From contig NC_061459.1 of assembly GCF_022581195.2 (NCBI RefSeq), positions 13,330,001 to 13,394,000 on the forward strand: a DNA stretch of 64,000 bases, in the 5' to 3' direction. Both the position numbers and the translations under genes were made by a program. This DNA comes from Helicoverpa zea (lineage: Eukaryota > Arthropoda > Insecta > Lepidoptera > Noctuidae). Position 1 is the stretch's first letter, and the number at the start of each line of letters is the position of its first letter. Of this stretch, positions 12,445 to 24,600 are shown one piece after another. The notes beneath the pieces are model-generated. The model had not been told where the DNA came from. It worked only from the letters and a program-made list of their open reading frames with translations, and made no database searches.

Positions 12445-12567
12445 CTGAGTTTAAGATTCTTCGCGATTCTACGCGGTGATAATGAGTGTCAAATTTAGCG
12501 TTTTATTAGTGTTTAAATAGTGTTGATGAGGTGTGTTGCATAGCAAGTTGTTTGGAAGTTCTCAGAA

Positions 12568-12667
12568 ATGGATATCCGAGATAGAATCGTGCGTTTCTTT
12601 CACGAGAGAAACGTGATGGCGCCGTTCTCCCGGTTCTACCGAGCCATGGTGCTCAAGATGAACCAAC
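12568..12667 (+). CDS. ATP8A exon 1 (residues 1-33)
   Basis: Encodes the cytosolic N-terminus beginning MDIRDRIVRFFHERN and ending KMNQ plus one base. The donor is C|GTAAGT. The leftover C joins the first two bases of exon 2 to make His34. The residue sequence is not conserved with vertebrate ATP8A, so the exon call rests on the ATG context, the strong donor and the phase. Confidence 0.75.
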
Positions 12668-15600
12668 GTAAGTCCTACACAAGCATCTATATCTTACCCA
12701 CCTTTAGTACTAGATGGTGATAACTTGTATTTGGGTCTTAGGTGTTAGCACATCTTATTTTCAATTAAATTGTAACGCACGGCACTTTTGTTCAGTTTGA
12801 CATAATTTTGAGGTCAGTAAACAGGTCAGGATCATCAAAGATACTATATTTAGTAGCTTACTAAAATGGGCTGTATAAAAAAACATTGATTTTGTTGTTA
12901 TTGTGACAAACAATGATGTCATCTGTACAGAACAGTATATATCAATTCTTTGCTCAGTTTTTATGGTGTACTGCCAAATTTTATGGTGTGTATAAACAAA
13001 CAGAGTTGCTTATCTTCAAACATGTGGAGTTGTACCTGTTCTATTAATGTTCAACACCATGTTGAAAGAGTAATTTACAGAAAGATAAAAGGCAAAGCTT
13101 AAAAACTGATAATTTTGAAACCAAACATCTTATCATGTTACTAGCTGTTTTTCTATGGTTTCACCCGTATCCCATGGGATTTACTGTCTGTTACGGGATA
13201 AAGTATAGTCAATGTTACCCTAGAAGAGTGTAAAAGAATTTTTAGGAAGGTACATTTAAGAAAACATATTTTATATTTAGATGATTGACATATTTATTCA
13301 CCTTTCTACTTTGTATTACTAAAGAGTGTGCCGAGATAACTGCAGTAATTCCCCTATTACTAATAAGTTTAATTAGTATGTCTGACTTTTACTCATAGGC
13401 ACTTGAAATGAGTACAATTTTACCTCACATTGTTGTTAAACACTGCCAGCTGTGGTTAATAAATAGTAATGGCTGTTATTCAGTTCAGGAAAAATATCAA
13501 TAAGTATTTCTACACAACTTAGATACTCAGTACTTACTATTACTATAACTCTGTATATTCAATTAAATGCAGTATTGAACAGTTTTACTGGCATCCCGAG
13601 CTAACAACTTCCCGTCGACTCACGGATAATGTGACTATTGCTGAGATAATTTATCAAAATTAGTTCAGCACATCCTGAGACTATCCCCTTTGAAACCTAA
13701 CACAATTCTAGCATTAGTAAAATACCGACTGATAGTTGGTTTTGATTTAATACTGATATGATATGAAGAATAATAGATTGACTATTATTGTTATCAACAT
13801 TTACTACCGGGTAATATTCTTATCAGAAATTATTGAAGAAACTGCTGTACTCCGAGATAACATTCCTTGATAATGTACTTTTTTATATTACCTACTATTG
13901 ATTGACAGTTGAATTTCTACTGAATTATCTATATTTAAAAGTTTGTAGCATTTTCAGCCCTTGTCTGAGATTAGAATGTTGATTCAGAAAGTTGTCTTTC
14001 TCCACAATCCTTTCAGAGTCATCAATGTATCCAGAAAATCTAACTCTGAAACTGGGGCTTGTTATGTTTAGACATATAATATGCAGCTCTATCAAGTAAA
14101 AGTATAAATATACCGTAGCTATTTTATTTTTTCCATAGATTTCCCATAGACAAAAACAAAGCAATTAAAGATATTGTAGCCTCAGTGTTAGCCTGCAATG
14201 CACCGCCACTACTACAAGGTGATAAAAACGATAAATTTCGACGTTAGTACTCCACCACTCCAGCAATGAGCAAGTAGCCAAATTGACCTTGAAAAAGCCT
14301 GTCTTTGAAACTGCCGTGACCTTGACCTTCCCGCACAAATGCTTTACGCCGTATTGTGATTACAATCAGCTCATGAATATTATTATTACTGAAGTAAACC
14401 CTTATTAGGCTTAACAACAACAAACAAATGGGGACGGTCAAGTTTGGGGGGTAGTTTGACTTATAGCTTGTTTTAATGAGTATTACGTAGCTTTACGAGT
14501 TTATTTCATGAGGACAATGTGTTTACATGGACATTTGTTATTTAATACAAAATAAGTGGTTGTCCACAAGATGGTGCTCTTGTGAGCTAAAGCAAATTCT
14601 TTAATCGTCCTCTAGTCCTAGGAATCACGAATCCCCACCCTAGGAATTCGCAACTGCGTACACAGGTCAATGAATTCAGTATTGGCATGCAGTATTTATT
14701 TTAGAGTATAGTATCGATAAGTCAGATTTTTTCAAAATATGTGCTCTAATATCAACATCCGCTAATACAGAAAACTGCCACCTTTAACACGCTACTTTTA
14801 GATTTAATTTCGTTGAATTATAGGTGCTCAAGTCTCGCCTTGGAAAGTACTTAAACCTAAGTTATAGCCGAGATAGTTTCTTAATTGTTTCACTAACCAG
14901 TCGACTTGAAACCGATAAAAGAACCGCACGATTGTTCAATATGATTCATGCCTCTTATCGTAAGGAAAACAATCATTTTATTGAAATAAATATTCATATA
15001 ATCAAATATGCACGTCTTGGGATGCAGTATACGTCACCCTTTACATTACTTAATGCATAATAAACGCTATGAATGCGAGACTTCAGGAACGTTTGACCCA
15101 CTACATATTGTCTGTAATGAAATTCTAAACATGATATAATTTGAGGATAAACCAGCTTTCTCAGTTCTGGCCAGCTAAAGAACAGCTCTGATGGGTCTTC
15201 CCAGGTTGCACATACTTTCCTCAAAGGAAATCGTGCCATAAAAGAACGTCTAGAGACCTCTGTAACCCGATAACCATCTTCAATCTTCACCCGAGTAGAG
15301 CTACGCCACCAATACGGATTCTTTCATACCTGCGTAGTTTGTTTACTCTAATCTAAGTTAATATGAGTAGGTATTGTGGTCAGATTTATCTAGAAAACAG
15401 CGTTTATTAACGTTTTCATCATTTCTCTGTATAAGGCCGGCAGCACACATCCGGTTTCCGGATACGGTTTCCTGATCAGGAATTTCTATTCGGGATTCCG
15501 TGACACTAGCGCACACATTCGGTTTTTTTCATTCTGAATTTACATGGCCAGTACGTATAGAGCCACTTAAGTGAAAACACGCATCATGGAGGATGACTAG

Positions 15601-18600
15601 TTAATTGCGATTGCACTCTTACTTTCGTTAAAAAAGAAAAAAATTAAGCGGCGTTACTGGGTACACCCGTTAAATACACGGAGATTGGCCGAAAGTCAAT
15701 TCTACATTAAAAGAGCCATGTTACGGGCGTACCCCGAAGAATTTTTTAAATACTATCGGATGTCCATCAAATCATTTGATGAACATTTGTTTTTAAAATT
15801 TCTATCTTTTTTTTTTGAGATACGTCACTTTGTTATAGGACATGGGGCAATTTTGTATGGATTGTGATCCGCCTTCTTTAAACTATTTATCTTTTATGTA
15901 TGCAAATATGTATATACTATCTTCTGCCAGCGGTTCCACCCGCATCCCGTGGGAACTACTTCCCGTACTGGGATAAAAAGCCGATAAGTAGCCTATAGCC
16001 TGCCTCGATAAATGGGCTATCTAACACTGAAAGAAATTTTCAAATCGGACCTTTAGTACCTGATATTAGCGCGTTCAAACAAACAAACAAACTCTTCAGC
16101 TTTATAATATTAGTATAGATTTGTTAATTGTTTAATAAACTGGATTTCATCTCTCAAAAAAAAACATATTATATACAAAAATAAAAACAAATATAAAAAA
16201 GCAAGTGACAAGCGGGCTCTGATACACGTCCATTCGGAACAGGGCTACCTTGATTCAGAATGAAAATTTCCGTATGTGTGCGGCGGTCAAACCAAATTGT
16301 TCGCGAGCGCTGCGTTCGGAATGACGTCATCAGGTTTTTTTCCGTCCGGAAAAAGTAAGAACGTGTGCGCTCTTGTGAACATTTTGTATGAAAAAAGAGC
16401 ATTCCGGTTTCCGAATCAGGATTCCTGATCAGGAAACCGGATCAGGAAACCGGATGTGTGCTGCCGGCCTAACAATCCCGATGGGGGAATAATGTTCATT
16501 AACAAAAACAATTAATTTGTTTCGTTGTACACGCTCGCTTTGTACGCCGAACAGGCTCCTGCTAATTAATCAAAATCGTACTGTTAACATTATCAAGCTC
16601 TTTTTTCAGTAAAATGTTCATTATTATATTTTTGGTTCATTGTGAAGGTTGTTTTATTTAATAGCATTTTCAAAGGTCAAGTTGGCTGTGTGTTTTATGT
16701 GCTATTATCATACTGGCGTGAAAAAACTGGCCGCATCTGGCCGTTCCGCCAGGAGACACGATATACTCCGCGAAGTCGTAATTAAATTACCTTGAAGTCA
16801 TGTTAGCAAATAGCTATACTTATTTCTGCAGCTCAGCACCCGTGTAAAACGTCAATTTTTCAATAGAAAGTTGTCAGCGGTATAACTAAATGCTTCATGT
16901 TTTCTCTTTTTGCACTGACCCGATTGCTAACGGCAACGGCTTTTTTGTGCTTTTTACGTTAATAGACGTCTGAGTACTGCTTCTAGTCATGATATCACTC
17001 TAGAGTTATATTTACTCAATAATGTTATATCGAATGTATGCACTGACATCAGCGATGATGCATTTCGGTTGTAAGCTTAATTTTCAAATGATTCCTCATG
17101 ACAAGACAGATGGAAATAAACAGGCGACCACGGCGCGACCTTTACCTCGTTGCACGGTCGGCCACATCCTGGGGTATTTTCAGATAGTTACTAACTGCAT
17201 TACGTAGTCTCGTGTCCGTGATTTCATTTTCGCACACCTTGCTGAATTATTGACGCGTTTTTAGATATTTTGAAGCGAGGCGAGGATTTGAAGTTATAAA
17301 TATACATCTTTAAGCAAATGTAGAAATGCAACAAAACCACAAAGAATAATACTTTTGTGGAGGTATTTTACATTTTACCTGGGGAGGTAAACCCATTTAC
17401 CAGAATAGTAACAGAATAATTCTCTCAGACATTTTAATTTGAAAGTGGGACTAATTAAAAGTTTGCCGGAACTGAACGAGCAACTTTCCCCAAAAATTTT
17501 GTTGAACTAAAGTGCCGACTGCGCTGACCCTAACTTCAGTTTTGGCAGTGATTGGGCCTATTTGGAATTGTTCATATTATGTAGTGAATAAATAGCGTAT
17601 TTATGCTTGAAGACAATGGTAGTGATCGAATTGCCATGTTACATGATGTAACCCTCGTATAATCCACGAGACGACACTAATCCGTTGAAATACTCGCTAA
17701 GATTGCAATTAAACGAAATGCAATAAAGATCCAAGCTTTTGAGCATTCATTTATGAAATGCTTTACTAGTCCGTATTTCCGTAATTGCATCAGTCCCAAT
17801 GCCAAGATTCTCCAGTACTCGTGTTTTAAAATTGTTCTTTTTTGTTTGTAGATGAGGACGAGGCGACGACATCGGGCCTGACAGATGGGGCGCCTCTCGA
17901 ACAAAACAGAATTATCTTCATCAACAGACCGCAGCCAATCAAGTTCATAAACAATCGAATATCTACAGCGAAATATAGGTAAGCATGACTTTTTGGTAAA
18001 TAAGTTGTACTTGCAGTTTAAAACTTGTGAATTTTGAGACCTAACGTTTCCTTAGATGCAACAATTTAACATTTTTCCTGAGGAGTATATAAATTCTAGG
18101 CTTACTTTTCCCGTAGCGTAAAGTTACGGGAAAAGTTAGATGTTATACGCTAATGTTTATGTAGACCACGGGAGGTGTCACTTACATGTGGCGCCTTCCG
18201 CTATGTTCTTAGAAAGGTCTAAACCACATTCCAGCTATACATATAATTCGTCTGTGTTAAAGCGAGATGGTTTCCAATTCCTTTAAACTTTAATTCACTT
18301 TCTAAATTAACTTGCCTTTGTGAAGTGGAAAACAGTCAAGTTTTACAAAACTCAGTCACGAGAAAAATATTTATTTAATTTACTAGGTAAATAGCATTAG
18401 ATGTTTACCGAGTAGTTGTGGTTTCGTGCGCAATTCCGTTTTATCTTCATTCAGTCGAGGAACGAAAGATAAATAAACAAACAGTGACTTTCACATTCAT
18501 GAAATTGGTAACGTATTCGTTCACTGCTCACTATTGCTTTCATTTTGAAAACATCCGCTTTGTTTGTGGAGGAAAAGCTAGGTTTTCCTTTCACGGTACA

Positions 18601-21600
18601 CTTTAAAGCCCCATATTTGCGGAAGATTATGTAGGGATTAATTCTTGAATATGTGGATGAAAACCGAGAGTTGAATTAAGATCTTCACATGTCGTCTTTA
18701 ATTTTATGAGTCTTATCATAATATAACTCTAGTATGTAGCACATAAATATGTGTGAAATAGGATGTACTTAAGGCCCTGGGCATTAGCGGGCCATTCCAA
18801 AACATCGTAAAGTTATTCAGGCGACAATGAGCGTGCCTAAACACCGAAGCAGCATTGTATACCAGCGCATTGTTTACGCACCGCGACGCTTGGCCGACTG
18901 CCCGAAAACCGTACACCGTACTGATGTCATACAGCCTAATATATCGCTTGTATCTCCATGGAGACTGCGACAGTATTCCCACTATTATTGTTACCTTTCA
19001 ACAAGTACTTCAGGGCCTGACAACTACAAAGGGAATCCTAACACATTCACTATGAGAATAGCAGTCGCAATAGTTGAACAATCGCCATGAAATATGAATG
19101 GTGCATTGCACTTTGAAGGGGTTAATAACATAGAGCGTTTTGCCTACTTCTGCCGAATGACATGCCGTATAAACCTACTGGCTGGAAGCACTTTCAAATT
19201 TCGTCGTATAGGAATAAAGGAATCTATTGTTACCAATGCAGCTTTGGATCACACACAATCGTAGGTAACATGTACAAAGGAATTGAGATTCGTAATGCAA
19301 GTCCACGTTAACATTAGACCTGAAGCATTTATTATGTTGTGCGACTACGGTCTACATTCTGGAATCTATCACTTCGTCATACCGTGACTTTGAAACTTCA
19401 TAAAAGGAAGGAGACATGACGCGTGGCAATGAATGCGTGGCTGCTAATTACAATGTTCCCTTATTTGAATCACCAGCCGCGTCCTCGAGCGCTCGAGAAC
19501 TTTCCGTTCAGCTCCTTATGAGAAAATTCACAATGAGATTGTCTCGCAAACTCATACAAGTTTTCGCATTATAGAGTTTAGTGGAATGAGGTTTCATATC
19601 AGTTCTGTGGAGTTCTTTTTGCTTTAAACACTTGGTCTGATAAGCGTGAGTACGTGTCGGCATGTCGTAAGTGTGTGACGAATGTCAAGTTCACCTGCTG
19701 GCGTGTGGAACTGGCGTGACTGCACACAGCTGGTTAGCGAACACTTGTTCCACGTGCATTATCCAATCAATTTCGCTTACATCCATCTATGTGAAGAGTT
19801 ATACTTATGCTTCCCGCATGTTTTCCTAGAATTGATGCGTCAAGTGGATGACCGAGTGATGTAGGTGACATGCATCAAGGAAGGTCTGAGTGTAACCAGG
19901 TGAATGCAATCATGTGGTTACACAATTTAAAGTATTTGCGGTACAACCACATTAAATAGGCAGTATTGCAACAAGAGACGGACTAATAGAAGTCATAAAT
20001 ATGGACATGTGAATCTGCATTCATGAATACGCCAACTCCCAGTTAGTTGCAGTAACTTAGTTGAATATACCAACCTATTTAACCGGTTAGATCTACAATA
20101 TATAATGTAGTTAGTACACCGCATACCTTGTAAGGAACAATTAGAATATAGAATGTAAACAGCGCATTGTGAGACTTGCTCATATTGTTGCATTAATCAA
20201 CGTAAATGCTTGTTATAAATTTATAATTATAAATGTATTAACGTTGGTCCCGAAAACTCGGAATATTTTCGTTGGGAAATTCGCCGCCAACTGATACGAG
20301 TAATGAGATAATGTATGACATCCTAGGGCGACGTTACATTGTAAATATTGGACAGATACACGAGTGGAATGGGCGAAACGTGCTGTTTAATTTATGTCGC
20401 AATGTTCCTGTCACGTAGGGGACTGTACAATCTCTTTCCTCGTAGTAACAATAAATTTATCATATAGGTCCTAGGGCGGAAGGTATTTTTGTTAAAGAGA
20501 CAAGCTGTTTTTGTAAGATCTGAGTTGTCGGAAGCTCCTCTGTAGAAGGTCTGTGTAAATTGATAATTGACGTCGGAGACAAAAATAGAGTTATTGCCAC
20601 GTGATAAGTCAAAACTTTAGTTCTAAAAGCTCGTTAACGACTCAAGTTTTATCATTAAAATACATCAAAAATGGCTGCTAGAAAATTGAATTTCCATTTG
20701 ACTAAATTATAGAAGTTTTTGATCCGAAATAAATTATACATACAGGTCCAGGACAGCAAACAAACACAAACATTATGTTCAATAATATATCAAACAAACG
20801 TTTTCTTTCATTCAAAACAAACAAAATTTCACGGCAGTTGATAAATTAGGGACGTGCCTTCAAACGATACCTATAATTTATCGATGTTTTCACTACAAAA
20901 TTATGTTCGATACGATCAAAGCTTCGGAACTATCATTACTTAGGCATGATTGTCAACTTGAATACTATCAAGGTAACTAGATATTTAAGTGAAAGCCATG
21001 TATTTTGTATGCCCTCGTAAAAATGTAGCCTTTTAACGTATAAGTTCATTACTAGACGTACTTACTACATAAAACATTTAACCTCGGAGCTAGGCGGGAC
21101 TCGGCTCGCATTATATTTCCCCTCTGTTGTTCCGTCGTCCTTTATATGCTGACAAAGTGTGCGGAAAATAACTTATGTGCGAAACTTTTGTTTGTAAAAT
21201 TACGCTTCAGTCTTCCAGAGTTTAACTTGTACGTGAATTGAGAAGATTTTACGATGTTCTGTTTATTAATGTACACTTAGAAAAGGTTTCAGTTGCCCCC
21301 GAGGTGCGCAACGTCTAGGACCCAGATAGGAAACTAGGAAAGTCCTTATGTGTTATTTCACGCCTTGGCCCCCGTCCAAATATTATCAAAATAGCATCAG
21401 CAGTTTATGCATTGAAACAGCAGATAAGCAGACTTTGTGAAGACCAGTGGGCATGTTAAAAAAATATAATTTTCCTCGTAAAACAGGGAAACCATTAGAC
21501 TTAGTGTTATAGCACATTGTTATCATTATCGTCAAGCGCTAACCACTATGCAATCGTATTGGAATACTATAAAAGTAATTTTATAGCTGCCACTTGTTTA

Positions 21601-24600
21601 AGTCCTTCTAACAAGGCTTAAAACTTCTAGATTTTTATAGAAACTCATTCGTACTTAACATTGAAATAATCACTATTTATAATTATAGAGCGCTTATAAG
21701 TATCATCAATTCAGATTGAGCAATAAGCGTATGGTTACAGTAAATCCCGCCATTAACAGGGCTCTTATTCGGATTTCAGTCTGCTCTTGATTCCACTTGG
21801 AAATCCAATGAAATATTTTATCCGATACATACCATATTCTTAGGCATTACCCACAGCCTGGTGAGTCTGGCATGCTAATGATACATCCTACTTATTGCAA
21901 AAACTACCAGACCTAGCAACCATCATACCACAACCTCAAAAGAAAACTGTGACTTTATATACAATGTTCTTCCACAGCGTACCCTCGTTCATCCCGCTGT
22001 TCCTGTTCGAGCAGTTCCGTCGCTACTCGAACTGCTTCTTCCTTCTCATCGCGCTGCTGCAGCAGATCCCCGACGTGTCGCCCACGGGTCGGTGGACCAC
22101 GCTCACGCCACTCATACTCATCCTCTCCGTCAGCGCCATCAAGGAAATTGTTGAAGACTTCGTGAGTATATTCATTGTGACGTTAAGAGGGAGTACTGAT
22201 AAGCTGGTGTCAAAAGTTATGTTAAAATACTCCTAGATTCCCGTTGACACTTAGGTAACAAAGAAAAGAAAATGTGAGGAAAGATCTCTCGGGGAATTGT
22301 TTCCGATTTTAGCATATTTTTTTCACGGGGCTGCGTGGGTGTAGCTTGATTATACTTATTTAATTTAATCTTTTGAAAAATTCTGAAAGTATTTTGATTG
22401 ATGGCCTTTATTTTGGTCTATCAATCATTGAAATTATTTTGTGGCCGTGAAGGTATATGCTGTTAAGCCCACGCTTAAACTTAATCAACAATATTTCACA
22501 TTTTTATTTAATTTGATACCTACGCCATATTTTTTTGTAATTACGATCTAATGAGCTTTTGCGTGATAAATTGAATTAATCAAATTATTCGATACGAATA
22601 TAACTTACATAAACAGAGTAGGCCGTTGAAACTCATAACGATATAACCCACGCGATATTTAAGGTAAAAGTAACATTTTCCTTGGAATTGTCCCCGAATG
22701 TGTGCGTGCCATAATATTTACCTAACCATGTTGTTCTAGACGCCTAAACACCTAACGTATTTAGACTGCTATCACGAATGTCCCTCGAAATACTAGCTTA
22801 TTTGTTGTAGAAGGGTTCACACATTCACACGTGTGGGGACGGTCCTGTTATAGGAACTGTATGCCTTTGACCTTCGTGAATTTTGTAGATAACACCCAGT
22901 AGTGTGATGTTATGATCGTTTGTTAACGCTACTATTCCGCCTGATAACGTGGTCGGTGCTATTTGTTATGGTGCTCGGTAGACATGTTCACCAGTAGGTA
23001 GTTTGTTGAATCAAGTTTTACAACCAGTTCAATCTGAATACGAGGTTGCAAAGCATTGCCCTAAGGTAGATCGAAGTCAATCAAAAATGCTTAAAAATAA
23101 TGCACTGTATATACTAAATGTTTTATTATCTGTTTCTTTTTATGAATAAATCATAAAACGCGAATCCTCGCGAGATTCAATTATCTATTGTAAGTAACAT
23201 ACTATGCTATAGCATAATGTTCGAGGTTAGTGCTTATTTTAGCTGATTATGTTTCTTGCGGTTTATCTCAAAACCACAGAAAACTCATTAATCCACTTAG
23301 ATAAAATTATCTTTAATTCTTACCCAAGATACATAATGTTTCCATATTATATATACGTGTTTTGTTGTTGTACATTCACATGTTTTTTACTAACTAAGCG
23401 TAACTATTTGTTAGACTCTTCTATCCTCTTTGTCAGACACCCTTATTTGTTCCTTACTATGTAACATGTAGATTAGTTACTCAGGATGATACTGACTGTT
23501 AACATCTTCTCTTTCTCCCAGAAACGTCATAGAGCAGACGATGAGACGAACAGGCGCAGCGTGGACATCCTGCGCGAGGGTCGCTGGAGCACCATCAGCT
23601 GGGAGCAGCTGCTGGTCGGAGACGTCTGCAAGGTCGTCAACAACCAGTTCTTCCCCGCTGATATCGTCATGCTGGCCTCCAGGTGAGCGTGGTGGTTTGC
23701 TGTCACTTTACAATGGTCAGCAGCATGTGAAAGGTCTTTCACACCTAACGCAAAAACGAGAGGTGTTACTTTGACTGTCGATTGTGTGGCCCTGTCGCTC
23801 TTAAACGGTTGAATCGTTTCATAATCAGTTTGAAACATGGAGTGACTATCTGTCTGACAAACATCATCCGCTAATTGACACGGAAGAAATTTTGTAAATA
23901 CCTATAACAAGAGATAAATGCATGATTTGAAACTAATTCACAAAAATGCACCAGAGAAAAGTTCCACCACAACGAACCGCAATACTGTATTGCAGTCCTT
24001 ATGCTACTCTTATGTTATGGTTAATGTTGCAATCTTGCTTTCACTGGCGTCGAATACATGGCGTGACAAAATAACAACGAATGATACCCTATATCATTTA
24101 CTTGTATGTACACAAACAAAAAGGGGGGTAATTTCCACGCTAGACAAACATAAATTACGTGAACTGCTGTATTTATACCTATAGCACTTTTGAATAAACG
24201 CTCGGCCAATAAAGATAATCGTATGAAGCACGGACAAAAAATCCTTTAACGACCGCTTCGGTTATTAGCATTGTGACCGTCCCCTAACAAAAACAAACAA
24301 ACAAAATAACAATTGAACGAAGCGACGTCAATGTTCAATAAACAGTAATATTCGCGACTGTTTGTCCGTGTGTTTGTCCACAAGGTCAGCAACTCATTTA
24401 GCATTATGCACCAATTAAAAATAATTGCTGTAGAGAATTGCGTGGTCGCTCGCTCTCTGCGCTTGAGTGTGCATTCGATAATACGTCATATTTTTAAATA
24501 GTTGTTAATTCATCAAACTTTTATGGATATGATTAGTCATGCCATAAATAAGTTAATATATACCGCCTTGAATAAGTAAGATCATCTTTTATTTTATGTA

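Larger units (their letters stand above)
15435..16469 (+). mobile_element. PIF/Harbinger transposon with TAA target duplication
   Basis: The terminal inverted repeats begin GGCCGGCAGCACACATCCGG and end with their inverse at 16469. Both flanks are TAA (15432-15434 and 16470-16472), the 3-bp TWA duplication of Harbinger elements. The ends also carry repeated TTTCCTGATCAGGAA-type palindromes. The interior holds a transposase N-terminal remnant and a nested RTE-type tail, so the copy is not autonomous. Confidence 0.88.
12668..17851 (+). other. ATP8A intron 1, rich in repeats
   Basis: A 5.2-kb intron from GTAAGT to TTTGTTTGTAG. It contains a decayed RTE-type copy (about 13145-13260) and the Harbinger element with its nested RTE-type tail (15435-16469). 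I see no additional coding exon. Confidence 0.7.

Noticed and set aside
18104..18136. 12-bp hairpin ACTTTTCCCGTA with inverse
   Set aside because: Short and isolated in intron 2; no link to any gene signal.
24020..24209. Open frames on both strands in intron 4
   Set aside because: Short, no domain, no splice context matching the phase of the flippase exons.
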